Shown: positions 48,915-58,249, numbered from the stretch's first letter. The stretch is 64,000 nt of DNA from Streptomyces sp. B21-105 (GCF_036898465.1 NZ_JARUMJ010000001.1:5208001-5272000); one strand, 5' to 3'. The notes: generated by a model not told the origin, from the sequence alone. Program-made: numbers and translations.

Positions 48915-49730
48915 ATGCCGGGAGGCAGACTCACCCAGCAGGAACGTCAGCAGATCGCGTCGGGGCTGGCCGACGGCCTCGCCTACGCGGAGATCGCCAG
49001 ACGTCTCGACCGTCCGACCTCGACGGTCACGCGCGAGGTGATGCGCAACGGCGGACCCACCGCCTACCGCGCCGACCTGGCCCACCGGGCCACCGAGCGC
49101 CGCGCCCACCGCCGCAGGCAGACCGCGCCCCGCGGGCCGGGCACGTTCCCGCAGGCCCACGGGCGCGACGCCGAGGCCGTGCGCGAGTACGAGGAGGCGT
49201 TCACCACCGTCCTCATGGCCTCGGGCATGCCGAAGATGATGTCCAGGGTCATGGCGTGCCTCACCCTCACCGACGCGGGCAGCCTCACCGCGTCCGATCT
49301 GGTGCAGCGCCTCCAGGTCAGCCCCGCGTCCGTCTCCAAGGCGATCACGTACCTCGAGGAGCAGGCCTTCGTCCGCCGGGAGCGCGACGAACGCCGCCGC
49401 GAGCGCTACGTGGTCGACGACGACGTCTGGTACCAGTCGATGCTGGCCAGCGCCCGGGCTCTCACCCAGGTGATCGACGTCGCACGGCAGGGCGTCGGCG
49501 TCCTCGGCCCCGCCACGCCGGCCGCCGCCCGCCTCGAGAACATCGCGCGCTTCCTGGACTTCGTCAGCGAGAGCACGATCCGGGCGGCGGAGCAGGCCCG
49601 CGCGGTGCTGCACACGAAACCCGGCACGAAACCCGACGCCGCGGCACAAGCGCGCACGGGCACGGACGAAGGCCCCGCCGCCCCGGCTCCGACCCGCGAA
49701 GAGACCCCGCGGGCACAGGCGCCACGCTGA
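48915..49730 (+). CDS. Transcriptional regulator with IS30-like HTH plus MarR-type winged helix
   Basis: 271 residues. N-terminal RLTQQERQQIASGLADGLAY followed by AEIARRLDRPTSTVTREVMR is an HTH_38-like helix-turn-helix, and residues ~95-180 form a MarR/GbsR-like winged helix (ASDLVQRLQVSPASVSKAIT). The C-terminus is disordered. ATG 48915 behind AAGGAGGC. Presumably controls itself and the divergent DUF4097 gene. Confidence 0.87.
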   Translation: MPGGRLTQQERQQIASGLADGLAYAEIARRLDRPTSTVTREVMRNGGPTAYRADLAHRATERRAHRRRQTAPRGPGTFPQAHGRDAEAVREYEEAFTTVLMASGMPKMMSRVMACLTLTDAGSLTASDLVQRLQVSPASVSKAITYLEEQAFVRRERDERRRERYVVDDDVWYQSMLASARALTQVIDVARQGVGVLGPATPAAARLENIARFLDFVSESTIRAAEQARAVLHTKPGTKPDAAAQARTGTDEGPAAPAPTREETPRAQAPR

Positions 49731-49829
49731 AGGACGGGCCGCCGACGGGGGCGCGGGCCGGCCCGTCCGTCCGGGGGCGACGAGGGGCGGACCGGGGGCG
49801 ACCGGGCCGTCCGGCCGGCCCGTCCGGGG

Positions 49830-50339
49830 CTATCCGATCCCGGCCGTCGGCATGCCCGACGGCCACTGACCGTCCTGCGCCCTGGTGAACGTCTCCTTGC
49901 CGGCCGCGCCGGTCCAGGTGACCTCGAGGGACTCCGCGTCGACGGAATCGACCATGCCGGTCGCCCGGTCGTCCTTCCCGACGGTGCACGTCAGGTGGAT
50001 CATCCGCATGCCCGACTCCTTGCCGGCGGTCCCGCTGCACACGCTCCCGCCGGTCCCGAAGAGGGCGGCCTGCTTCCCCGTGATGATGAGGGCGACGGCC
50101 TTGCCGTCCGTCGTGGCGAGCCAGCTGCCCTCCAGCTCGTCCGAGGCGGAGACGGAGTCGGAGGGCGAGGCCGACGCGCCGCCGTCCGCCGTCGCCTCCG
50201 GGGTGGTCGCGGAGCCGTCGCCGGACCCGCCGTCACCGCTGCACGCGGTCAGCGCGAGCGCGCCCGCCAGCGCGGCGGCCACCGCGGCGGCCCGCACCGG
50301 ACGGCGGGACGCGCCCCGCGAGAAGATCGCCGAAGTCAC
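49830..50339 (-). CDS. Small secreted lipoprotein of unknown function
   Basis: 169 residues. Signal peptide with Arg-rich n-region and lipobox LALTAC near residue 33, Ser/Ala/Asp-rich linker, then a beta-rich domain (EGSWLATTDGKAVALIITGK, MIHLTCTVGKDDRATGMVDS). No family recognised with certainty. Confidence 0.8.
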   Translation of the reverse strand: MTSAIFSRGASRRPVRAAAVAAALAGALALTACSGDGGSGDGSATTPEATADGGASASPSDSVSASDELEGSWLATTDGKAVALIITGKQAALFGTGGSVCSGTAGKESGMRMIHLTCTVGKDDRATGMVDSVDAESLEVTWTGAAGKETFTRAQDGQWPSGMPTAGIG

Positions 50340-50510
50340 TGCAAGCTCCCGAGCTAGGACCGAGGACCGAGGACCGGGAAAACCCGGGACCTCGAGGACC
50401 GCAGCAAGCTACCAGCAAGCCCGGCAGCGCCCCGGGCGCGACCGGAAGGCGGCCCGGGAACCGCCCGCGGCCACAGGGGACCCCTGCGACCACCAGGACT
50501 CCTCCCGTGA

Positions 50511-50816
50511 CTACCAGGAGGACTTGCGCACCCCCGGCAGGTGTCCCGCGTGCGCCTGCTCGCGCAGACCAACCCGGGAGAGCCCGAACGTGCGGAAGTA
50601 CCCGCGCGGGCGGCCGTCCACCTGATCCCGGTTGCGCACCCGCGTCGCACTGGCGTCCCGAGGCTGCGCGCGCAACTCCCGCTGCGCCGCCTCCCGTTCC
50701 GCGTCCGTCGACGACGGCCGCCGGAGGATCTCCTTCAGCTCGGCCCGCCGCGCCGCGCACCGCGCGACGATCGCCCGGCGTCGGTCGTTCTTCGCGATCT
50801 TGCTCTTCTTCGCCAT
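50511..50816 (-). CDS. rpsN: 30S ribosomal protein S14, zinc-independent form
   Basis: 101 residues: [20 protein letters not shown] and C-terminal [20 protein letters not shown]. This is the long S14 lacking zinc-ribbon cysteines. It replaces the zinc-binding paralog when zinc is scarce. Overlaps rpmB by one base and is read away from the Zur-type box. Confidence 0.96.
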   Translation of the reverse strand: MAKKSKIAKNDRRRAIVARCAARRAELKEILRRPSSTDAEREAAQRELRAQPRDASATRVRNRDQVDGRPRGYFRTFGLSRVGLREQAHAGHLPGVRKSSW

Positions 50817-51052
50817 CAGACCCGCACCCCCCGCGCGCGGATCCGCGCCACGGCCGCCTCGACGCCGATCACGTCGACGGTCTTGATCCCCTTCGTGCTC
50901 AGCCGCAGCCGTACGTGCCGGCCCTCGCTCGGCAGCCAGTACCGCTTGCTCTGGACGTTGGGGTCGAAGCGGCGCGACGTGCGCCGGTGGGAGCGGGAGA
51001 TGCGGTTGCCGAAGCCGGGCCGGGCGCCGGTCAGCATGCAGTGCGCGGACAT
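50816..51052 (-). CDS. rpmB: 50S ribosomal protein L28, zinc-independent form
   Basis: 78 residues: [57 protein letters not shown]. Only one Cys remains, so the CxxC zinc site is lost. First gene of the leftward arm of the divergent Zur-type pair. Confidence 0.96.
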   Translation of the reverse strand: MSAHCMLTGARPGFGNRISRSHRRTSRRFDPNVQSKRYWLPSEGRHVRLRLSTKGIKTVDVIGVEAAVARIRARGVRV

Positions 51053-51084
51053 GGGTGACGTACCTCTCCTGAAGCGCTATCGCT

Positions 51085-51105
51085 AATGGTATTCATTTTC
51101 AGTAA
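51085..51105. promoter_or_regulatory. Zur-box-like operator between divergent ribosomal genes
   Basis: On the minus strand TGAAAATGAATACCA (51101-51087) closely follows the Streptomyces Zur box pattern TGAAAATGATTTTCA-like, in an unusually AT-rich 60-base spacer between rpmB and rpmG. Zinc-bound Zur would repress both operons. Confidence 0.85.
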
Positions 51106-51114
51106 CATAGCAGC

Positions 51115-51279
51115 ATGGCTCGCAACGAACTCCGTCCGGTCGTCAGGCTCAAGTCCACCGCGGGGACCGGATTCACCTACGTGACCCGCAAGAACCGCCG
51201 CAACGACCCCGACCGCATGACCCTGCGCAAGTACGACCCCGTCGCCGGCCGTCACGTCGACTTCCGAGAGGAGCGCTGA
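51115..51279 (+). CDS. rpmG: 50S ribosomal protein L33, zinc-independent form
   Basis: 54 residues: [40 protein letters not shown], ending HVDFREER. It has no cysteine, unlike zinc-binding L33. The first gene rightward of the Zur-type box, five bases from rpmE. Confidence 0.95.
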   Translation: MARNELRPVVRLKSTAGTGFTYVTRKNRRNDPDRMTLRKYDPVAGRHVDFREER

Positions 51280-51284
51280 ACCCC

Positions 51285-51539
51285 ATGCGCAACGAGATCC
51301 ACCCGCCGTACGGACCCGTCGTCTTCCGTGACCGTGCCGCGAACTACGCCTTCCTCACCCGCTCCACCATGAGCAGCGACCGGACGATCGAATGGGCGGA
51401 CGGCGTCACGTACCCCGTCGTCGACGTCGAGATCTCCGATGTCAGCCACCCCTTCTACACCGGCACCGCGCGCGTGCTGGACACCGCCGGCCGGGTCGAG
51501 CGCTTCGAGCGGCGCTACGGGAAGCAGGGCGGGGCGTGA
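51285..51539 (+). CDS. rpmE2: 50S ribosomal protein L31 type B
   Basis: 84 residues: [47 protein letters not shown]. Type B L31 lacks the zinc cysteines and displaces L31 type A under zinc limitation, releasing stored zinc. Overlaps the CobW-like gene by four bases (GTGA). Confidence 0.96.
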   Translation: MRNEIHPPYGPVVFRDRAANYAFLTRSTMSSDRTIEWADGVTYPVVDVEISDVSHPFYTGTARVLDTAGRVERFERRYGKQGGA

Positions 51540-52684
51540 GCCTGTCGGTCGTGATCGTCGGCGGGCTGCACGCCGACGCCCGCCGGGCCACGGTCGCCCG
51601 CCTGCTCGCCGACGTGCCCGGCAGCGTCGTCCTGCACCACGACCTCGCGACGGCCGCGGCGGGCACGGTCGTACGGACGGTCCGGGACGCCACCGGCATC
51701 CTCTCCGCCGGGGAGGCGCCCCTGGTGAACGACTGCGCCTGCTGCGCGCTGCGCGAGGACCTGGTGCCCGAGCTGCGCCGTCTCGCCGACGACGGCGTCA
51801 CCCGCCTCGCGGTCGTCGAACTGTGGGACTCCGTCGAGCCCAAGGCCATGGCCGAGGTGGTGGTGGCCGGCGGGCTCACGGTCACCGGCGTCGTCACCGC
51901 CGTCGATCCGGCGCTGCTCCTGCCCTGCCTCGGCAACGGCGACGACCTCGCCGACTGCGGTCTCGCCGCGGCCGCCACCGACCAGCGCACGGTCGCCGAC
52001 ACCTTCGCGCGGCAGCTGGAGTACGCCCCCGTGCTGGCCGTCGTCGACTCCGAGGAGGCCGACGACGAGGACCGCGAGCTGCTGGCGCAACTGCACCCCA
52101 CGGCCCGTCAGGTCCGGATCGCGCCCGACGACCGCGCGGACCCGCGGTCGCCGCTGGCCGGGGCGGCGCTGGCCGGTTTCGACGCGGAGGCCGCCGCCGC
52201 GGCCCAGCACCCGGCCTGCGCGCTGCTCCCCGCCGAGGCCGACGCGCACGGCGTGAGCACGTTCGTCTGGCACCGCCGCCGGCCGTTCCACCCGGAACGG
52301 CTGTACGCGGCGCTGGAGGATCTGACCTGCGCGGCAGCCCGCAGCCGGGGCCGGTTCTGGCTCGCCGACAAGCCAGACGTGCTGCTCCACTGGGACGCGG
52401 CGGGCGGCGCCCTGTGCGTGGAGCCTGCCGGCCCGTGGCTGGCGTCCCTCCCCGACGCGGCCTGGGACCTGGTCCCGCCGGTGCGCCGCGCCGCGGCCGC
52501 GCTCGACTGGCACCCCGAACACGGCGACTGCTGCCAGCACCTGGTCTTCACGTCCCCCGGCCTGGACCGCGACGGCCTCGCCCGGCTCCTGGAGTCCTGC
52601 CTGCTCACCGACGCCGAGTACGCCGCCGGCCGCGCCGCCTGGAAGCGGCTGCCGCCCGCCTTCGACACCCTCCTGGAGGTCTGA
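51536..52684 (+). CDS. CobW/YciC-like protein with degenerate P-loop
   Basis: 382 residues, GTG 51536. The CxCC metal motif ([11 protein letters not shown]), [16 protein letters not shown] and a C-terminal CobW domain ([20 protein letters not shown]) identify a COG0523 metallochaperone relative. Where the family has GxxGxGKT the protein reads [15 protein letters not shown], so the Walker A Lys and Thr are missing and GTP hydrolysis is doubtful. Position in a Zur-type operon implies a zinc-allocation role. Confidence 0.88.
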   Translation: MSLSVVIVGGLHADARRATVARLLADVPGSVVLHHDLATAAAGTVVRTVRDATGILSAGEAPLVNDCACCALREDLVPELRRLADDGVTRLAVVELWDSVEPKAMAEVVVAGGLTVTGVVTAVDPALLLPCLGNGDDLADCGLAAAATDQRTVADTFARQLEYAPVLAVVDSEEADDEDRELLAQLHPTARQVRIAPDDRADPRSPLAGAALAGFDAEAAAAAQHPACALLPAEADAHGVSTFVWHRRRPFHPERLYAALEDLTCAAARSRGRFWLADKPDVLLHWDAAGGALCVEPAGPWLASLPDAAWDLVPPVRRAAAALDWHPEHGDCCQHLVFTSPGLDRDGLARLLESCLLTDAEYAAGRAAWKRLPPAFDTLLEV

Positions 52685-52688
52685 CCCG

Positions 52689-52925
52689 ATGCCCCGCAAG
52701 CCCGAGCGCAAGCCCGCCAAGTCCCGTCCCAACCCCCTCGACCAGGCAGGCGTCACCTACATCGACTACAAGGACACCGATCTGCTGCGCCGGTTCCTCT
52801 CCGACCGGGGCAAGATCCGCAGTCGCCGGGTGACCCGTGTCTCCGCCCGGCAGCAACGGCAACTCGCCCGAGCCGTCAAGAACGCCCGCGAGATGGCCCT
52901 GCTCCCCTACAGCGCCGCCCGCTGA
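52689..52925 (+). CDS. rpsR: 30S ribosomal protein S18, zinc-independent form
   Basis: 78 residues: [60 protein letters not shown]. It has no cysteine. Last gene of the rightward Zur-type operon. Confidence 0.95.
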   Translation: MPRKPERKPAKSRPNPLDQAGVTYIDYKDTDLLRRFLSDRGKIRSRRVTRVSARQQRQLARAVKNAREMALLPYSAAR

Positions 52926-53813
52926 CCCGCGCTCCGGGCGCCGCACGGACTCCGGGCGCCTCACGCGCCGCTCCGGCCACGGGAGGGGCGCTCACCTGTC
53001 CGGTACACGCCTCTCCCGTCCACCCGGGCCCGGTGCGCACACGTCGCCTTCCGTAGCCCCGGCCCACCGCCCTCCGTACGGTGCCCCCCGCATCCGTACG
53101 AGTGGACGCCCTCCCGCCGTCTACTCGCTCCGGCCGTCCGGACGCAGTCGTGCTCCGGCGGTGAGCCGATCCCGCCCTGATGCTCCGGGCCACCGCCCGC
53201 CCTGCCGCACCCCGCCCCCGCGCCGACCTCCGGGTCGTACGCGGGGGCGGCGGCCGTCGTCGTGCGACGAGGAACGGGCGGGTTGCGGCGTACTGCCGGG
53301 GCGTCGGCGACCGGCAGGTCGGGCGGTGGCCTGGCCCCGGCCGGGTCATGGTCGGGTCGTGGTGGGATCACGGCCCGGCCGCCCTGCGGACCGTCGTCCG
53401 AGGGCCCGAGCGGACGGCGGGCGTCCGCCGGAACCGCCGCCTTCGGGACGGCCGTCGCGGCCGTGGTGCCGCTCCCGGCGGAGGGATCCGATTCCGCGTC
53501 GTTTCCCCGTCGACGGAACACGAAGGCCCTGGCGCGCGTCTGTCCGGGTACACAAGTAGTCCGATCCGGACGACCGGGCGACCTTTCCGGACGACCTTCC
53601 GGACGCCCTTCAAAGCACCTTCCGGGAGCACCTCCCGACGCTCGGCCGCACGGAACGACATCGGTCAAGGGAGCGTCGCAGCTGTAACCATTCAGGCACC
53701 GCGCGTGCACGTGCATCTGCTCATGCGTCTGCATGTGAACAGGGTTATGATCCGGGACAGTTGACAACGGCACCAATGGCCACGCAAGCCAGTGCACCAC
53801 CAGGGAGCGACCT
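52926..53813. other. 888-bp stretch without a convincing gene
   Basis: Several overlapping frames are open on both strands (for example 52961-53968 minus and 53180-53764 plus), but their translations are Arg/Pro/Gly-rich without known motifs or good ribosome sites. Base composition loosens after about 53500 and the last ~120 bases contain the promoter elements of the DUF397 gene. Confidence 0.6.
53704..53740 (+). promoter_or_regulatory. Candidate operator upstream of the DUF397 gene
   Basis: CGTGCACGTGCATCTGC (53704-53720) recurs exactly, inverted, at 54756-54772 upstream of the ATPase gene. Both copies are followed by a related TGCRTCYGCA-like segment. It lies ~95 bases before the DUF397 start. 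Confidence 0.7.
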
Positions 53814-54074
53814 GTGGACCACCACGTTGACGGGGGGCACGACGTGTACAACGGCATGACGGCCACACAGCTGTACGGGGTTGCCTGGCAGAAGAGCCGG
53901 CACAGCAACTCGCAGGGCTCCTGCGTGGAGTTCGCGCGCCTGCCCGGCGGTGACGTCGCCGTGCGCAACTCACGCTTTCCCGACGGACCCGCGCTCGTCT
54001 ACACGCGCGCCGAGATCGAGGCCATGCTCCTGGGCATCAAGGACGGCGAGTTCGACCACCTGATCGGCGGCTGA
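53814..54074 (+). CDS. DUF397 small protein
   Basis: 86 residues. GVAWQKSRHSNSQGSCVEFA, VAVRNSRFPDGPALVYTRAE match DUF397, a family of small proteins that pair with XRE/DUF5753 regulators (WhiJ-type systems) in Streptomyces development and antibiotic control. GTG 53814 follows GGGAG. The HTH partner may be the protein at 54989. Confidence 0.92.
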   Translation: MDHHVDGGHDVYNGMTATQLYGVAWQKSRHSNSQGSCVEFARLPGGDVAVRNSRFPDGPALVYTRAEIEAMLLGIKDGEFDHLIGG

Positions 54075-54164
54075 CGCCGCTGCCCGGCGCCCGCGTCGGA
54101 TATCCCGGCGGAAAACGGACCGCAACGCGCGTAGAAGCAGCGCGTCCACGCGGCCCGCGTCACC

Positions 54165-54671
54165 TCACGCGGCCGGTGCGTGCAGCCGGAACAGCGCCCA
54201 GACGACCTTGCCGCCCAGGCTGCCGGCGAGCGGCTGCCAGCCCCAGCTGTCGGCGAAGGAGTCCACGAGGAACAGCCCGCGACCGGACTCCGCGGAGAAG
54301 TCCTCGCCCTCCTGCGGCAGGGGGCTGTCGTGGCTGGGATCGCGCACCGCGCACACCAGCCGCTGGGTCCAGCGCATCAGGTGCAGCCGCACCGGCGGAT
54401 GCTGCCGGTCGGGCTCGCGTGGAAGGTCGTCGGAGGACAGTCCGTGCCGCAGCGCGTTGGTCACCAGTTCCGAGACGACCAGGCAGACGTCGTCGAACCG
54501 GTCGTCCACGTCCCACTGGCCGAGGGTGCGCCGGGTGAACCGGCGCGCCTCGCGCACCGCTTCGTAGCGGGCGGGCAGGGCGCAGGAGGCGGCGTTGGAC
54601 ACGGCCGCGGGATCCAGTGGCGGAAGGCCCTGCCGTAACGGCTCGAGCATGGTCGATCCATTCGTCCCCAT
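54165..54671 (-). CDS. RsbW-like ATP-binding protein (HATPase)
   Basis: 168 residues with GHKL ATPase boxes: N-box VSELVTNALRHG, and GRGLFLVDSFADSWGWQPL. Small stand-alone HATPases of this kind act as anti-sigma factors or unknown partners in XRE/DUF397 loci. ATG 54671 is preferred over GTG 54680 because a GGGAG lies eight to nine bases upstream. Confidence 0.9.
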   Translation of the reverse strand: MGTNGSTMLEPLRQGLPPLDPAAVSNAASCALPARYEAVREARRFTRRTLGQWDVDDRFDDVCLVVSELVTNALRHGLSSDDLPREPDRQHPPVRLHLMRWTQRLVCAVRDPSHDSPLPQEGEDFSAESGRGLFLVDSFADSWGWQPLAGSLGGKVVWALFRLHAPAA

Positions 54672-54988
54672 GCGAGGCACTCCCGGGATTCGCGGTCGTT
54701 GCGATGCAGCGGTGGCGCGGGACCATGGTTTCTGATGCGCACTGCGGATGCAAGGGCAGATGCACGTGCACGTGACCGAAATGGACCCGCCCGTACCGCT
54801 TCTTGGCCATTTTTTCCGCCAACTTCTCTCTCACCGCCGCCACTTCTCTTGCTTTCTTCTCACTCTTCCTTCGCATCACGGTGTGCGTATGCTTTGAGTA
54901 AGTTCCATCTCTGTAATCGGACGTGTACTGCTCGAAGTGTTTTAGTGGCAGACTGCGGCCCCTAGGACGGCTGGGGAGGCTGGCGAAC
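54672..54988. promoter_or_regulatory. 317-bp divergent promoter region with inverted operator copy
   Basis: Contains GCAGATGCACGTGCACG (54756-54772), the exact inverted partner of 53704-53720. From ~54800 to 54945 the sequence is unusually AT-rich and pyrimidine-rich (TTTTTTCCGCC, TTCTTCTCACTCTTCC), probably the promoter of the XRE gene. No coding frame is convincing. Confidence 0.7.
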
Positions 54989-55849
54989 GTGAGCGCGGGA
55001 GAGCCCGGATCGGTGGTGCGGCGGATGCTGCTCGGCTCGCAACTACGACGGCTGCGTGAGGCCCGCGGCGTCACACGCGAGGCGGCGGGATACTCGATCA
55101 GGGCTTCGGAGTCGAAGATCAGCCGGATGGAACTGGGCCGGGTGAGCTTCAAGACCCGTGACGTGGAAGACCTGCTGACGCTGTACGGCATCACCGACGA
55201 CGCGGAGCGCCACGCGCTCGTCGGCCTCGCCCGTGAGGCCAACGTGGCGGGCTGGTGGCACAGCTACTCGGACGTGCTGCCCAACTGGTTCCCCACCTAT
55301 GTCGGCCTGGAGGGCGCCGCCGCCCTGATCCGCGTCTACGAGGTGCAGTTCGTGCACGGCCTGCTGCAGACCGAGGCGTACGCCCGTGCCGTCGTCAGTC
55401 GCGGCATGAGGGGCGCGAGCGCCGATGACGTCGACCGGCGCGTGGCGCTGCGCCTGGAGCGCCAGAAGTACCTCGTCGCCGAGAACGCCCCCGACTTCCA
55501 CATCGTCCTCGACGAGGCCGCGCTGCGCCGGCCGTACGGCGACCGCGAGGTGATGCGCGGGCAGCTCCAACATCTGATCGACGTCTCCGAGCGGCCCAAC
55601 GTCCGGTTGCAGGTCATGCCGTTCAGCTTCGGCGGGCACTCCGGCGAGTCAGGGGCCTTCACCATCTTGAGCTTCCCCGAGTCCGATCTGTCGGACGTGG
55701 TCTACCTGGAGCAGCTCACCAGCGCCCTGTACCTGGACAAGCGCGAGGACGTCGCGCAGTACGAACTCGCCCTGAAGGAACTGCAGCAGGACAGCCCCGG
55801 ACCGGACGAGAGCCGCGACCTGCTCCGTGGCCTGATCCAGCTCTCCTGA
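54989..55849 (+). CDS. XRE-family regulator with DUF5753
   Basis: 286 residues, GTG 54989 after GGGAGGC. N-terminal HTH (LGSQLRRLREARGVTREAAG, SESKISRMELGRVSFKTRDV), then DUF5753 (YEVQFVHGLLQTEAYARAVV, LQHLIDVSERPNVRLQVMPF). The WhiJ-like class usually works with a DUF397 protein, encoded here at 53814. The candidate operators at 53704 and 54756 are plausible targets. Confidence 0.93.
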   Translation: MSAGEPGSVVRRMLLGSQLRRLREARGVTREAAGYSIRASESKISRMELGRVSFKTRDVEDLLTLYGITDDAERHALVGLAREANVAGWWHSYSDVLPNWFPTYVGLEGAAALIRVYEVQFVHGLLQTEAYARAVVSRGMRGASADDVDRRVALRLERQKYLVAENAPDFHIVLDEAALRRPYGDREVMRGQLQHLIDVSERPNVRLQVMPFSFGGHSGESGAFTILSFPESDLSDVVYLEQLTSALYLDKREDVAQYELALKELQQDSPGPDESRDLLRGLIQLS

Positions 55850-55985
55850 CCCCCGGCGGCTCAGGGATTCCCCTAGAGGCTCCGGGAATCCCTTCAACTC
55901 CCTTGAAACACCCGTACGATGACGTGTGATCAGATCGTGACTCCGATCGATCACAGTCGTTCGCAGCAGGGGATTGAGGGATCAC

Positions 55986-57449
55986 ATGTCGCCGTCCTAC
56001 TTCACCGACCTGGCCCAGCAGTACATCGACGGTAAGTGGCGCCCGGGGACGGGCTCCTGGGACATCATCGACTTCAACCCCTACGACGGCGAGAAGCTCG
56101 CCTCGATCACCATCGCCACCGTCGACGAGGTCGACGAGGCCTACCGCGCCGCCGCCCGCGCGCAGCGGCAGTGGGCCGCCACCAACGCCTACGCCCGCCG
56201 CTCGGTCTTCGAGAAGGTGCTGGCGCTGGTCGAGGAGCGCGAAGCGGAGATCAGCGAGCTGCTCGTCGCCGAGGCGGGCGGCACCTACGGCAAGGCGGCC
56301 TTCGAACTCCACCTCGCGAAGGAGTTCCTGCGCGAGTCGATCCACCTGTCGCTGCGCCCCGAGGGCCGCATCCTGCCCTCGCCGGTCGACGGCAAGGAGA
56401 ACCGCGTCTACCGCGAGCCGGTCGGCGTGGTCGCCGTGATCAGCCCCTTCAACGTGCCGTTCCTGTTGTCGCTGAAGTCCGTCGCCCCCGCGCTGGCCCT
56501 CGGCAACGGCGTGGTGCTCAAGCCGCACCAGAACACCCCGGTCTCCGGCGGCACCGTGATCGCCAAGCTGTTCGAGGACGCGGGTCTGCCTCCGGGCCTG
56601 CTGAACGTCGTGGTGACCGACATCGCCGAGATCGGCGACGCCTTCCTGGAGCACCCGATCCCGCGGGTCATCTCCTTCACCGGCTCCGACAAGGTCGGCC
56701 GGCATGTCGCGACCGTCGCCGCCTCGCACTTCAAGCGGTCCATCATCGAACTCGGCGGCAACAGCGCCTTCGTCGTCCTCGACGACGCCGACGTGGACTA
56801 CGCGGTGGACGCGGCCGTCTTCAGCCGCTTCGTCCACCAGGGCCAGGTCTGCATGGCCGCCAACCGCATCCTGGTCGACAGCTCGCTCGCCGACGAGTTC
56901 ACCGAGAAGTTCGTCGCCAAGGTGCGCACGCTGAAGGCCGGCGACCCGCGCGACCCGCAGACCCTCATCGGCCCGGTCATCAACTCCCAGCAGGCGGAGG
57001 CCGTCTCCGGCGCGGTCGCCCAGGCGATCGCCGAGGGCGCGACCGCCCTGCTGCACGGCACGACCACCGACAACCTCGTCGAGCCGTCCGTCCTCGCCGA
57101 TCTGCCGCTCGACTCCGCCCTGCTCCAGCAGGAGGTCTTCGGGCCGGTCGCCTTCATCAACACCTTCGACGGCGAGGCGGAGGCCCTGCGCATCGCCAAC
57201 GACACGCCGTACGGCCTGAGCGGCGCCGTGCACACCCGCGACGTCGAACGCGGCGTCGCCTTCGCCAAGCAGATCGTCACCGGCATGTTCCACGTCAACG
57301 ACGCCACCGTGCACGACGAGCCGATCGTCCCCTTCGGCGGCGAGAAGAACTCCGGCGTCGGCCGTCTCAACGGCGAGACCACCCTGGAGTCCTTCACCAC
57401 CACCAAGTGGATCTCGGTCCAGCACGGCCGCAGCCGCTTCCCCTTCTAG
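55986..57449 (+). CDS. Aldehyde dehydrogenase (benzaldehyde/vanillin dehydrogenase-like)
   Basis: 487 residues. NVPFLLSLKSVAPALALGNG, ISFTGSDKVGRHV, catalytic Glu in IIELGGNSAFVVL, catalytic Cys in FVHQGQVCMAANRILV, and FGGEKNSGVGR near the end. NAD(P)-dependent oxidation of an aldehyde to an acid, substrate unknown. ATG 55986 with AGGGATCAC; a TTG at 55974 is in frame. Monocistronic. Confidence 0.93.
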   Translation: MSPSYFTDLAQQYIDGKWRPGTGSWDIIDFNPYDGEKLASITIATVDEVDEAYRAAARAQRQWAATNAYARRSVFEKVLALVEEREAEISELLVAEAGGTYGKAAFELHLAKEFLRESIHLSLRPEGRILPSPVDGKENRVYREPVGVVAVISPFNVPFLLSLKSVAPALALGNGVVLKPHQNTPVSGGTVIAKLFEDAGLPPGLLNVVVTDIAEIGDAFLEHPIPRVISFTGSDKVGRHVATVAASHFKRSIIELGGNSAFVVLDDADVDYAVDAAVFSRFVHQGQVCMAANRILVDSSLADEFTEKFVAKVRTLKAGDPRDPQTLIGPVINSQQAEAVSGAVAQAIAEGATALLHGTTTDNLVEPSVLADLPLDSALLQQEVFGPVAFINTFDGEAEALRIANDTPYGLSGAVHTRDVERGVAFAKQIVTGMFHVNDATVHDEPIVPFGGEKNSGVGRLNGETTLESFTTTKWISVQHGRSRFPF

Positions 57450-57548
57450 GACGCGCAGCGCACCGAGCTCCGGACGCTCCGCGTACCCGGGCGGGCGGCT
57501 GTCCGGTGCCCTGCGGGGTGCCCGGACGTCACGCCCTAACCTGGGCGC

Positions 57549-58190
57549 ATGTCAGCGATCCGTCTCCTCGTCCTGGGCGCCGTGCGCCAGCACGGGCGGG
57601 CCCACGGCTACCAGGTGCGCGGCGACCTGGAGTACTGGGGCGCCCACGAGTGGTCCAACGCCAAGCCGGGCTCGATCTACCACGCCCTGAAGCAGATGGC
57701 GAAGCAGGGCCTGCTGCGTGAGCACGAGACGGCCCCGTCCACCGCGGGCGGCCCGCCCCGCACCGAGTACGAGGTCACCGAGGCGGGCGTCGAGGAGTAC
57801 TTCCGGCTGCTGCGCGAGGCGCTGGTCTCCTACGACCAGAAGACGGACGTGAAGTCGGCCGCCATCGGCTTCGTGGTGGACCTCCCGCGTGCGGAGGCGG
57901 TCTCGCTCCTGAAGGAGCGCGTGCGCGGCATCGACGGGTGGCGCTCGGCCGTCACCGAGCACTACGTCCCCGAGGAGGGCCCCGGGCAACTGGGCCACAT
58001 CGGCGAGATCATGAACCTCTGGGTCCACACGGCCGACGCCGAGGCGGAGTGGGCCCGCGGCCTGATCGCACGGATCGAGGACGGGGCGTACACCTTCGCG
58101 GGCGAGGGCGAGCCGTTCGTCGGCATCCTCGCGCCGGGCGAGGAGAACCCGTACGCGACGGGGGAACGGCATCCGGAGGACTGGCACTAA
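57549..58190 (+). CDS. PadR-family transcriptional regulator
   Basis: 213 residues: LLVLGAVRQHGRAHGYQVRG, then SNAKPGSIYHALKQMAKQGL (winged helix) and a long helical C-terminal part as in the Vir_act_alpha_C subclass. Probably represses the ABC exporter genes that follow, through the palindromes in the 78-base gap. Confidence 0.93.
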   Translation: MSAIRLLVLGAVRQHGRAHGYQVRGDLEYWGAHEWSNAKPGSIYHALKQMAKQGLLREHETAPSTAGGPPRTEYEVTEAGVEEYFRLLREALVSYDQKTDVKSAAIGFVVDLPRAEAVSLLKERVRGIDGWRSAVTEHYVPEEGPGQLGHIGEIMNLWVHTADAEAEWARGLIARIEDGAYTFAGEGEPFVGILAPGEENPYATGERHPEDWH

Positions 58191-58249
58191 TCAAGTTTGA
58201 CGACTGGCGAGAGGCGCGTTACCTTCGCCGTTGTAGTCAAGTTTGACTA
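58188..58249. promoter_or_regulatory. PadR operator candidates, two copies
   Basis: TAGTCAA-GT-TTGACTA (58234-58249) is a perfect 7-bp inverted repeat. A related TAATCAAGTTTGACGA (58188-58203) lies 46 bases upstream and overlaps the PadR stop codon. Confidence 0.82.

Noticed and set aside
52961..53968. Possible 335-codon gene on the minus strand in the 888-bp gap
   Set aside because: No motif, no ribosome site, overlaps the DUF397 gene and its promoter; codon usage does not resemble neighbours.
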